A DNA stretch of 64,000 bases from Streptomyces coelicoflavus (lineage in GTDB: Bacteria > Actinomycetota > Actinomycetes > Streptomycetales > Streptomycetaceae), in contig NZ_BEWB01000002.1 in assembly GCF_003112555.1 (NCBI RefSeq), positions 620,001 to 684,000 of the forward strand, in the 5' to 3' direction. The stretch's first letter is position 1; each line of letters opens with the position of its first letter. A program made the position numbers and the translations under genes. The notes under the pieces are model-generated. The model was not told where the DNA came from, searched no databases, and saw only the letters and a program-made list of their open reading frames with translations. Positions 1-10,500 of the stretch are shown piece after piece.

Positions 1-3000
1 GTGGCGGCGGACGTGGCACGGGAACGGCTGCCGAAGGACACCCCGCTCGTGCTGGCCGTGCCCTTCGCCGGCGACCAGTACCTCGCCCTGCCGCGCACGC
101 TCGCGGACCGCACCGGTCTGACGGTGTGGGCACACAGCGGCGAGGTGACGCTCGGTTCGGACGGCGGCGTGAGCACCGTCGACACGGTCCGGCGCGCCGG
201 CTCCCCCGAGGGCGACTGGACCGCGAGCGAGCCCGGCCTGGCACCCGACCCCGACGACGACGTACCGGAGTGGCACCACCGGGTGGCCACCCGGCCCATC
301 GTCAGCGCGCTGACGGGCAGGCAGATCGGACGGGCCTCGCACCACGCCGCCGAGTGGGCGGCCGACTTCGAGGACGACGACCGGCACCTGGACCGGATGA
401 CGACGTACGTCCACTACTACCCGGCCACCGGACTGGTCTCCGCCGAGCGGGAACTGCCGCGGCCCGGCCCGGAGGACACCGCCTACCGCCTGGACGCGCA
501 CGGCTCGCCCGGCCACCTGCACCTGGCGATGCGGGACGGCACCGTCAGGCCGGTCGACGGACGGGAGGCCGGAGGGTGGCTCAGGCGCCGCAAGAGCCTG
601 TCGAACCTGCCGAAGGACCACTGGATCGACTTCGTGGTCTGCTGGAGCGGCGCTCCCCGGGACCGCGCCGTGCCGGCGTCGCCGAACACGGCGAGCGACG
701 CCTACGCCGGACCGTTCGTCCCCGACCCGCTGAGCAGCCTCTCCACGGGCCAGCAGCTCGCCAACACCACGGGCCGCAGCGTCCGGCTGTCGTACAGTGC
801 GCAGGGCACCCGGAGCAGCGACGGCCGCTACACGCGGACCCTGTTCGCCGACGCGCGGGGCCGCCACCGGGCGTGGGCCCTGTTCCGGCCCGACCCCTCG
901 GAGGCCGACCTCGACCGGCTGGCGGCCGTCGCCGGCCTGACCTCCGGCGACGGCGAGGTCTCCGACGAGATGCGCGCCGGGACGCTGCGCCTGGTGCGGG
1001 CGTTGCGGCTGACCTTCGGCCACGACGCGGACGACGCCGCCGACTTCGGCGAGCTGCTGCGCGGCGTGGCCGCGGTGGACCACATGTGGCGCAGCGACAC
1101 GGACTTCGACGACGCCGGCCCGTTCACCCTGGACCTGCTGAACCGGGTGGTCGCCGCGCACCCGGAGGCCGCCTCGGGGGTGGACCGGGCGGCCGTGCGC
1201 CGCGTGCTGGCCGCCGCGGCGGAGCACTGGGCCGCGTGGCCCGGTGACGAACTGGTCGGCTTCGTGGAGGTGCCGGCGATCGAGGCGGCCGCCCGGTGGA
1301 TGCGGGACGGCGACCCCGAGGACGAGGCCGTCACCGCCCTGGACCTGACCGGCCCGCACGAGATGGGCGAGGCCGAGCGGTCCCGGATGTTCTGGGCCCG
1401 GGTCAAGGCCGAGGAGGCCCTGGGCGTCCCCGGCACGGACCTGGACGCGCGGGTGTCCAAGGTGCTCCACCTGCCGCCCGGCACCCGGCCCGCCGGCCTC
1501 CGCGACACGCTGCTCGACCTGCTCACCCGCGCCTTCGCCGCGGGCCGTGACGCCGCCGACCCGGACGTGGCGGCCGCCTACCACCTGGACGAGTCGGGGG
1601 CCTACGCCACGACCGACGTGGCGACGGGGAACGGCGGTGAGAGCGGCGACGGCCGGGACTACACCGCCGAGCAGACGCCGACGACGGTCGACCTGGCGCG
1701 GTTCGACACGCCCTCCGGCGTCGCGGACGCGCCGTGGGCGGACCGCGAGGGACCCGCCCCCTACCTCGTACGGGTCACCCCGGACCGCAGGACGCCCGAC
1801 CTCCTGGAGCTGTCCTTCGAGGGGGAGACGCACCGGGTGGCGGCCGGGGAGTTCCTCGAACTCCTGGCGCAAGACGCCTCGTTGACCGGAAAGGAACTGA
1901 GCGTACCGGTCGTCCTCGCGTTCTCGTCCGCCGACGGCGACCCCGGCGACCTCGCGGGGCGGGCGGCCCAGCGCCTCGGCCGCACCGTGTGGTGGACGGA
2001 GTTCCCGGTGGACCTGTCCGCGACCGGCCCCTCGGGGGAGCCGGTCCTGACCCTGCGGGCGACACCCGACGGCGACGTACCGGACGCCGGCGCCTGGGAG
2101 CAGGCCCGCCCGGCCCAGGCCACGTCCCCCGGCGACGCGCCGCGCCCGGTCCAGGCACCGCTCGCCAGGGCCGCCGCCCCGCTCCTCGAGTCGTTCCCGG
2201 CCCTCACCCTGAACGAGGACACGGACACGGGAGGGGAGGCGTACGACTCCGGCTCGGACTCCCGCTCGGACTCCGGCTCGGACTCCGACCCAGGCCCCGA
2301 CGCCGACGCGGCGACGGCGGACGACGCGGAGGAACGCGCGGAGAGCCGCCCCGCGCCCGACTGGGTCCTGGCCCGCATCCGCTACGCGCAGGAAGCCCTC
2401 CTCTTCGAGCAGCGGCTCGCCGCACACCTCGGGGAGAATGAGCAGGTCAACGCCGAAATCGGCAAGGTCGTGCGGGCCTTCTGGAGCATCACCCTGCACA
2501 ACCGGCTCGACTACCGGCTGTTCGGCAGCAGGAGCGAGCTGTCCGCCGGCGCCGTCGGACAGCGGTACGAGGCCCTCGCACGCGTCGTGGACTCCGGCAA
2601 CCTGCGGGAACGGGTCACGTTCCTGTTCAACGGCGTCGCCAAGGACCTCGTCCCCCACCTCATGGGCGGTGTCGAACCCCAGCACCCGGTGATCGCGCTG
2701 GAACGCCGGGACCGGCACAAGAGCCAGCTCTTCCTGGAGTACGAGCGCAGGGTCGTCGAACTCCGCGCGGCGGGACTGGACCCCGAGGACGAGGCACAGG
2801 AGATGGACGACCTGGAGGCGATGCTGCGGACGCCGCTGCGCCCCGACGAGGTCGGTCCGCCGCTCAGCGCGGCCGAGTGGCGGCGGTCGGTCCGGGACGG
2901 CGAGCTGCTCTGGTCACCCGCCGGCATGGAGCACACGCTGCCGATGGCCGCCGACTTCCAGGCGCGTTCCGAGGACTCCGGGGGCCTGGTGCTGACCGGT

Positions 3001-3459
3001 ACCTCGGGCAGTGCGTACCGCATCCTCACGCACGTGGCCCGGCTGACCCGGATCGCCGGTGTCCCGGTCGATCTCGGCCTCGTCCGGGCCGGGCTGGCGA
3101 GCATCCTGGTCGGCGTGGGGCACCACAGCTTCCACGAGGTGATGACCGGCGCCCAGCTGGCCCTGGACGAGTTCGACCCCCGGGCGGCGTCGGTCTACTC
3201 CGACAACTGGGGCCGGTACTGGGACGTCTACCCGCTGACCGAGGAGGAGCTGCGGACCTTCGTGGCTCGTGAGGGACTCTTCCCGGACGAACACGCCCGC
3301 GCCCTGCTCGACCGGCTGAGGGCGGAGCGGCCCGCGACCCCACGCCGGGACGACGCCCCGGCCCCGGACGACGCCCCCGCGCCCGCGCCGGACGGGGCTG
3401 CGACGCCCACCCGGGACGGTGATCCCGATGCACACGACGACAAGAGGACGACGAGATGA
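1..3459 (+). CDS. Giant 'lonely Cys domain' type protein, C-terminal part (5' end outside window)
   Basis: The frame is open from the first base to the TGA at 3457-3459 (1152 residues) with no stop upstream, so the gene probably begins before the window; the GTG at base 1 cannot be shown to be the start. There is no signal peptide or membrane segment. The protein is acidic and I find only one cysteine, about residue 214 in the context DFVVCWSG, which fits the name of the very large actinomycete 'lonely Cys domain' family. The phrase GLTVWAHSGEVTL near the N-terminus also resembles repeats I associate with that family. A Ser/Asp/Gly low-complexity stretch at about residues 748-775 separates two halves. 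The stop overlaps the next start (ATGA, 3456-3459), so the pair is probably co-translated. Such proteins often neighbour type VII secretion genes and may be exported effectors or toxins; that is inference, and the family call is from memory. Confidence 0.6.
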   Translation: MAADVARERLPKDTPLVLAVPFAGDQYLALPRTLADRTGLTVWAHSGEVTLGSDGGVSTVDTVRRAGSPEGDWTASEPGLAPDPDDDVPEWHHRVATRPIVSALTGRQIGRASHHAAEWAADFEDDDRHLDRMTTYVHYYPATGLVSAERELPRPGPEDTAYRLDAHGSPGHLHLAMRDGTVRPVDGREAGGWLRRRKSLSNLPKDHWIDFVVCWSGAPRDRAVPASPNTASDAYAGPFVPDPLSSLSTGQQLANTTGRSVRLSYSAQGTRSSDGRYTRTLFADARGRHRAWALFRPDPSEADLDRLAAVAGLTSGDGEVSDEMRAGTLRLVRALRLTFGHDADDAADFGELLRGVAAVDHMWRSDTDFDDAGPFTLDLLNRVVAAHPEAASGVDRAAVRRVLAAAAEHWAAWPGDELVGFVEVPAIEAAARWMRDGDPEDEAVTALDLTGPHEMGEAERSRMFWARVKAEEALGVPGTDLDARVSKVLHLPPGTRPAGLRDTLLDLLTRAFAAGRDAADPDVAAAYHLDESGAYATTDVATGNGGESGDGRDYTAEQTPTTVDLARFDTPSGVADAPWADREGPAPYLVRVTPDRRTPDLLELSFEGETHRVAAGEFLELLAQDASLTGKELSVPVVLAFSSADGDPGDLAGRAAQRLGRTVWWTEFPVDLSATGPSGEPVLTLRATPDGDVPDAGAWEQARPAQATSPGDAPRPVQAPLARAAAPLLESFPALTLNEDTDTGGEAYDSGSDSRSDSGSDSDPGPDADAATADDAEERAESRPAPDWVLARIRYAQEALLFEQRLAAHLGENEQVNAEIGKVVRAFWSITLHNRLDYRLFGSRSELSAGAVGQRYEALARVVDSGNLRERVTFLFNGVAKDLVPHLMGGVEPQHPVIALERRDRHKSQLFLEYERRVVELRAAGLDPEDEAQEMDDLEAMLRTPLRPDEVGPPLSAAEWRRSVRDGELLWSPAGMEHTLPMAADFQARSEDSGGLVLTGTSGSAYRILTHVARLTRIAGVPVDLGLVRAGLASILVGVGHHSFHEVMTGAQLALDEFDPRAASVYSDNWGRYWDVYPLTEEELRTFVAREGLFPDEHARALLDRLRAERPATPRRDDAPAPDDAPAPAPDGAATPTRDGDPDAHDDKRTTR

Positions 3460-4058
3460 GTGAGTCCGGCGCCCAGGCGCCCGCCGCCGCCCCCCTGGAC
3501 CCCGAGCCCCCGCAGGAGTACGTCGAGGCGGCCAGGCTCGCCCCCGATCACTGGCTCTACCTGCCCGATCCCGCCTGGCGGGGCGAGGGGCCGCCGCCCG
3601 ACTGGGCCGTGGTCGGTCAGTGGCGTTCCGACTCCGACGGCACGATCGTCGAGTGGGAGGACAACCCGGAGTACCGGCCCTCCCCGGAGGCGATGGGCTG
3701 GCCCGAGCCCGCCGACGAGATCGACCGCGCCATCCAGCTCGCCACCACCGGCTACGGCCCGGCCGAGGGCGTCACCGCAGCCCTGTCCGGAGCCGAGGTC
3801 GCCGTCCTGGTCACCGCGGACGGCGAACCGGTCCGCGTCTCGGCCCCCGACGGCACCCCGGCGGTCCCCGTCTACACATCCGCCCGCCACCTCCACGCCG
3901 CGGGCCGCCTCGCCTTCGAGAACCTGCCGGTCAGCACCCTGCTCACCCGTGTCCCCTCCGGTCACGCCCTCTACCTCAACAGCAGCGCCCAGGTCGGCAT
4001 GGTGCTCCCGACGGAAGGTCTCGCCGACCTGCTGACGGAGGGGACCGGGCCGGACTGA
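3456..4058 (+). CDS. Type VII secretion-associated protein, SseB-like C-terminus
   Basis: The protein has 200 residues, starting with ATG at 3456 inside the stop of the giant upstream gene, so translation is coupled. The N-terminal half is rich in Trp and Pro (DHWLYLPDPAWRGEGPPPDW) with acidic stretches. The C-terminal half, about residues 100-195, reads like the SseB-type fold seen in actinobacterial proteins annotated as type VII secretion-associated (EVAVLVTADGEPVRV, VPVYTSARHL). It has no signal peptide or membrane helix, so it is probably cytoplasmic. Coupling to a giant single-Cys protein suggests a chaperone, adaptor or immunity role for that partner. The family assignment is from recognition of overall features, and the function is inferred. 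Confidence 0.55.
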   Translation: MSESGAQAPAAAPLDPEPPQEYVEAARLAPDHWLYLPDPAWRGEGPPPDWAVVGQWRSDSDGTIVEWEDNPEYRPSPEAMGWPEPADEIDRAIQLATTGYGPAEGVTAALSGAEVAVLVTADGEPVRVSAPDGTPAVPVYTSARHLHAAGRLAFENLPVSTLLTRVPSGHALYLNSSAQVGMVLPTEGLADLLTEGTGPD

Positions 4059-4131
4059 CCGGCCGCGACGCCCCGGGGGAGCGCACGGGCGGCGAGGGCG
4101 CCGACGCCGGTTCCCGGGGCCGCCACCCGTC

Positions 4132-4290
4132 TCAGCGAGGCGGCTTCCGGTCCCCCGGGCTCCCCGGCGCGGTCTCGTCCTCCTCGCGTTCGCCCTCCGC
4201 CTGGGAGGGAGTGGTGTGCGGCACCTCCGGTGCGTCGTTCTGGTCGTCGTCGCGTTCGCCCTCGGCCTGGGACGGGGTCGGCTCGCTCAT
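4132..4290 (-). CDS. Small acidic protein with twin TPSQAEGER repeats
   Basis: A 52-residue protein. I chose the ATG at 4290 because a GGAGGAAG ribosome site lies 5 bases upstream on the minus strand; the frame also opens at 4359 but without such a site. The sequence carries the nonamer TPSQAEGER twice, each followed by an acidic run, and is almost wholly charged or small residues with no predicted hydrophobic core. It is probably intrinsically disordered and cytoplasmic. No family function is known to me. It converges with the type-VII-associated gene and lies downstream of the histidine kinase on the same strand, separated by 118 bases. Confidence 0.6.
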   Translation of the reverse strand: MSEPTPSQAEGERDDDQNDAPEVPHTTPSQAEGEREEDETAPGSPGDRKPPR

Positions 4291-4408
4291 CAGGTCTTCC
4301 TCCAGCTCCTGCCCGGCGGGATCGCGGTCCGGGTACCCGTACCGGCCAGTCCCCACCACCCGTCCCGTGAACCGGGCCGGCGCCAGGGCCCGCCCGGCGG
4401 CGCGTGCC

Positions 4409-5917
4409 TCACAGCGGCGACCACCACGTCACCGCGGTCCCCCCACCACGGTGCCCGCCACCGTCCCCGCCCCCCGCGCCGGCGTCCGCGGCGGATTCGT
4501 CCGTACCGCCGCCCTCCGGGGCGGCGCCCCCCGCGCCGTCGCCGTCCGTACCGTCGTCGTGGACGGTCAGCCGCACTCCGGCGCGGCCGTCGGCGAGCGG
4601 GGTGGCCGCGTCGACGGCGACCTCGACGCGGGAGACGTTCCCGCGGGCGCACGCCTGCGCCAGAGCGTGGCGCAGTGCGGTGATCAGGCGGTCGGCGACC
4701 GGGCCGGGCACGCGGGTGTCGACGGCGCCCAGGAAGCGGGTGGACGGGGCGAAGCCGAGCCGGGCGGCGGCGGCCGCGGTCTCGCGCAGGACCCGGCCGC
4801 GCAGGCCCGTCGGCGGTTCGGCCGGGGGCTGCTGGAGCGTGAGGATGGTGGTGCGGACCTCCTGCACCGTGGACCGCAGTTCGTCCACCGCCCGGACGAG
4901 GATGTCGCGCACGTCCTCCGCGCCGCGGCGGCGTTCGGTCGACTCCAGCATCATGCCGGTGGCGAACAGCCGCTGCACCACCAGGTCGTGCAGGTCGCGG
5001 GCGATGCGGTCGCGGTCCTCGTAGACCGCCAGCCGCTCCCGGCCGCGCCGGGCGTCGGCCAGGACGAGGGCGAGCGCCGCCTGCGAGGCGAACTGCGTCG
5101 CGAGCAGCCGTTCCACCTCCGTGTAGGGGCGTCCGCCGCGGCGGCGGGGCAGGGCGAGGGTGCCGATCAGCCGGCCGCTCGCCCGCAGCGGCAGCATCAT
5201 GCTCGGCCCGAACCGGTGCCGTACGTGGGTCGTCATGCGCGGGTCGGTCGCCGAGTCGTCGATGAACACCGGTTCGCCGCCCAGGAGCTGTTCCAGGACC
5301 GGGCTGCCCGGCGCGATGGTGGCGCCGACGATGCCGTCCGGGTCCTCCGGCGTCGACGCGGTCACGATGGCCATGCCGCCCTCGGCGGTCGGGTGCAGGA
5401 TGACGCCCGCGGAGGCGTCGGCGAGCAGCCGGGCCCGTTCCGCCACGGTGGTCAGCGCGTCGTCCGCGCTCTCCTCGGTGAGCAGCGCGGTGGTGACGGC
5501 CGCCGCGCCCTCGATCCAGCGCTCCCGCTGCCGGGCCGTCTCGTACAGCCGGGCGTTGCCGATCGAGACACCGGCCTGCACGGCCAGCACCCGCAGCAGC
5601 TGCTCGTCCTCGACGGTGAACGGACCGGCCCCGGGCCGCCCGGCCAGCCGCAGCTCGCCGAACTCCTCGTCCCGCACGTGGACCGGCACCCGCAGTACGG
5701 GTGCCGTCTCCGGTACGGGTCCCGGGCCGGCGGCGCGGAACTCGGTGAGCCGCGTCCCGCGCGGCGCGGTGACCACCAGGGACGCGTGGCGGGCGCCGGT
5801 CAGGTCGGCGGCGCCGTCCACGATGTGCTGAAGGACGGTGGGCAGATCCAGGGCGGTGCCCACGCCCAGGAGCGCTTCGAGGAGACGGGTCGGGCGGGGC
5901 GCGGGGTGCGCGGTCAT
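4409..5917 (-). CDS. Orphan GAF-domain sensor histidine kinase (DevS/HisKA_3 type)
   Basis: The protein has 502 residues with no membrane segment: a soluble sensor kinase. Two GAF-like domains span about residues 20-130 and 150-290, followed by the HisKA_3 dimerisation helix with the phospho-acceptor His310 in DRIARDLHDLVVQRLF. The C-terminal ATPase domain is abnormal. The place where relatives have an N-box Asn (pattern ALREALSNVARHA) reads ALRHALAQACARG, so the Asn appears replaced by Gln. The DDG of the G1 box remains (TVHDDGTDG), but it is followed by a long Gly/Ala/Asp insert before the usual terminal strand (GGTAVTWWSPL). No response regulator lies nearby. The gene is 70 bases downstream of the MreB-like gene on the same strand and may be read from its promoter. 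The kinase may be weak or work as a phosphatase or scaffold. Confidence 0.8.
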   Translation of the reverse strand: MTAHPAPRPTRLLEALLGVGTALDLPTVLQHIVDGAADLTGARHASLVVTAPRGTRLTEFRAAGPGPVPETAPVLRVPVHVRDEEFGELRLAGRPGAGPFTVEDEQLLRVLAVQAGVSIGNARLYETARQRERWIEGAAAVTTALLTEESADDALTTVAERARLLADASAGVILHPTAEGGMAIVTASTPEDPDGIVGATIAPGSPVLEQLLGGEPVFIDDSATDPRMTTHVRHRFGPSMMLPLRASGRLIGTLALPRRRGGRPYTEVERLLATQFASQAALALVLADARRGRERLAVYEDRDRIARDLHDLVVQRLFATGMMLESTERRRGAEDVRDILVRAVDELRSTVQEVRTTILTLQQPPAEPPTGLRGRVLRETAAAAARLGFAPSTRFLGAVDTRVPGPVADRLITALRHALAQACARGNVSRVEVAVDAATPLADGRAGVRLTVHDDGTDGDGAGGAAPEGGGTDESAADAGAGGGDGGGHRGGGTAVTWWSPL

Positions 5918-5987
5918 GCGTCGGGCTTCCTCGGTTTCCTGCCGTCCGGCCCCGGTGTCCCGGCCTCTTCGGCCGTACGGCGGCGGA

Positions 5988-7142
<1,155 letters not shown>

Positions 7143-7507
7143 GGCGAATCCTCCCGAGAGCGCGGACCGTGCGGGGCCGCCCGGCGGCCGGCCCTTAGGC
7201 ACAGATCGTGCGCGTCGGCGAGGCCGGGCGCCTGCTGGAGGGGGCCGGGCGGGGGGCCGCTGAACGGGGGGTGCCCCGACCTCGCCGGGGGTCCGGGCCG
7301 GTACCGCGAAGCGGCCGAGGGGGGCGGCCAAGCGTCCGCAACGACCGGGGCGTGGCCGGCCCCGGCCGCCGGCCTCCCGCGCCACTGGCGGGAACCCGCC
7401 AGGGCAACTACCCGCCGCCTCCGGTCAACTCCCTTGTTCCGCACGCCCCCTGAGACTGCTCACAGCACTCGTCACTGCACTCTACGACGACATGAAGAGA
7501 GACGTGG
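7143..7507. other. Divergent control region between the MreB-like and protease genes
   Basis: These 365 bases hold no frame with a convincing ribosome site. The region separates two divergent genes, so both promoters should lie here. The last 60 bases before the protease have partial direct repeats of CACTGCACTC-like sequence (near 7462-7486), but I could not identify a clear -35/-10 pair. Confidence 0.5.
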
Positions 7508-10500
7508 ATGAGCACAGGACCAGTCAGACGTGGGGCGACCCTCCTGTCGGCGGGGCTCGTGATCGCGCTGCTGCCTGCCGGGGCGGCGGTGGCGCAGGAG
7601 CCGCCCCCGGACCCGGCGCACACCCGGGCCGCCGCCGCCCGCGACGCCCCTCGCACGGCCTCGGCGGCCGGCGCGGCCCGCACCGTCACCCTCGTCACCG
7701 GCGACCGGGTGACCGTCACCGACCTCGGAGGCGGCAGGAAGACCATCACGGTCGACCGGCCCGAGGGCGCCACCGGAGCGGTGCGCACCAGCAGCTCCGG
7801 CGGCCGGACCGTCGTCGTACCGGACGAGGCCCTGCCGTACCTGCGCGACGGCAGCCTCGACGAGCGGCTCTTCGACGTCGGTGAGCTGCTGGAGCAGGGG
7901 CTCGCCGACACCGAGACCGGCGAGCTGCCGCTGATCGTGACCTACGACAAGGGCGCGCGGGCCGCCACCCCGAGGGGCGCCGAGCGGACGCGGTCGCTGC
8001 CCAGCGTGCGCGGGGCCGCCGTGGAGGCCGACAAGGGGCGCGCGTTCTGGCGGGAGTTCACCCGCCGCGGCGCCGGCATCGACGGCGTGTGGCTCGACGG
8101 GCGGGTCACCGCCGACATGGCCGAGTCCAACGCGCAGATCGGCACGCCCGAGGCCTGGGAGGCCGGGCTGACCGGCAAGGGCGTCACCGTGGCCGTGCTG
8201 GACAGCGGCGTGGACGCCGGGCACCCGGACCTCGCGGGGCGGATCGCCGAGAGCAGGAGCTTCATACCCGGCGAGGAGGTCGCCGACCGCAACGGACACG
8301 GCACGCACGTCACCTCCACCGTGGGCGGCAGCGGAGCCGCATCCGACGGCAAGGAGAAGGGCGTCGCGCCCGGCGCCACCCTGGCGGTCGGCAAGGTCCT
8401 CTCCGACGAGGGCTTCGGCAGCGAGTCCGAGATCATCGCCGGCATGGAGTGGGCCGCCCGGGACGTGGAGGCCGACATCGTCTCCATGAGCCTCGGCTCC
8501 ACCGAGGCCAGCGACGGCACCGACCCCATGGCCGAGGCCGTCAACATCCTGTCCCGCGAGACCGGCGCCCTGTTCGTCATCGCGGCCGGCAACACCGGCA
8601 CCCCGTCCTCCATAGGCTCGCCCGGCGCGGCCGACGCCGCCCTCACGGTGGGCGCCGTCGACTCCGCCGACCAGGCGGCCTGGTTCACCAGCGCCGGGCC
8701 CCGCTACGGCGACAACGCGCTCAAGCCCGACCTGTCGGCCCCCGGCGTCGGCATCCTCGCCGCCCGTTCCCGGCTCACCGAGGGCAGCGGCGACTACATC
8801 AGCATGGACGGTACGTCGATGGCGACGCCGCACATCGCCGGTGTGGCCGCCCTGCTCGCCGAGGAGCACCCGGACTGGACCGGCGCGCGGCTCAAGGACG
8901 CGCTGATGTCCACGTCGAAGGAGCTGGACGCCCCCGTCCACCAGCTGGGCGCGGGACGGGTCAGCGTGCCGGACGCCGTCGAGGCCGACGTCACCGCCAC
9001 CGGCAGCGCCGACCTGGGCTTCTACTCCTGGCCGTACGACGCCAACGAGCCGGTCACCCGGACCGTCACCTACACCAACTCGTCCGACACGGACGTCGAG
9101 CTGAAGCTGTCCGTGCGGGGCGCCCCCGAGGGCGTCGCCACCCTCGCCGACACCTCCCTCACCGTGCCCGCGCACGGCACCGCCGCCACCACCGTCACCG
9201 GGAACGGGGCGAAGGCGCCGGTCGGCAACACCAGTGGGCAGGTCGTGGCGGCCGACGCGAGCGGGAACACCCTCGCGCACACCGCGTTCGGGCTGGTCAA
9301 GGAAGGCGAGCGGTACACGCTCACCGTGCACGTCAAGGACCGCTCCGGTGCCGCGACGCCGGCCGACCTGACCGTCCAGCAGCTCGCCGAGGGCGTCGAC
9401 CCCTTCCCGGCCCACGTCGGGGAGTCCGGCACCCTGGAGCTCCGGCTCGAGCCAGGAACGTACAGCCTGTCGTCCTTCCTCGACGTACGCGGCAGCCACG
9501 GCGCCGACTCGCTCGGCCTGGGCTTCCTCGCCGCCCCCGAGGTCGTCGTCGACCGGGACCGCGAGATCACCCTGGACGGCCGCGAGCTGCGCGAGCTCGG
9601 CGCCGACGTCCGCAAGCGCACCGAGACCCGGCAGCTCCTCATGGAGTACGACCGCAGCGCGAACGGCTCCGACCTCTTCGGCGCCGTCCAGGTGCCGCTG
9701 ACGTACGACAGCATCTTCGCCGCGCCCACGAAGAAGGTCACCGAGGGCGGCTTCGAGTACCGGACCGTGTGGCGGCTCGGCAAGCCGCTCCTCGAGGTGA
9801 AGGGGATCGGCGAGGCCACCGTCCAGTCCGGCGGCACGCTGCTCGAGGGCCGCACCCGGCTGCCGCTGGTCGACGTGGGGGACGGGCCCTTCCCCGAGGA
9901 CGTGCGCGGCAAGGCGGTCCTCGCCGAGCTCACCGAGGGAACCGAACCGGCGGCGCTCGCGCAGGCCGCACAGGACGCGGGCGTCGAGGCGCTGTTCGTG
10001 ACCGACGACGCCCCCGGCCGGCTGATGGCGTGGTGGGGCACGGACGACAACGCCGACCGGCCGCTCCAGATCGCCACGGTCGACGCGGCCGACGCCCGCC
10101 GGCTGCGCGAGGCCGGACGGGTCGACATGACCGGCACCCGCAACACGCCCTACGTGTACGACCTGTCCGAGGGACACGAGGGCGCCGTGCCCGACCGGGA
10201 CCTCACCTACGAGCCGGGCCACCGCGACCTCGCCGTGCTGCACACCAAGTACCACGGCGACGAACCGTCGAGCGGCGGCGAGTTCCGCTACTCGATCACC
10301 GGCACCTTCCCGATCGGCCTCGGCTTCCGGGAGCGGATCGACTACCCCGTCGAGCGCACCGAGTACGTGTCCACCGGCCCCGGCCAGCTCTGGCACGAGA
10401 CGGTGACCGGCGCCGGCGGAGCACTCGAGGAACGCGGCGGACTGTCCCGCTACCGGGGCGGCTCGCGCGCGGAGCTGAACTGGTTCAAGCCGGTGTGGCA

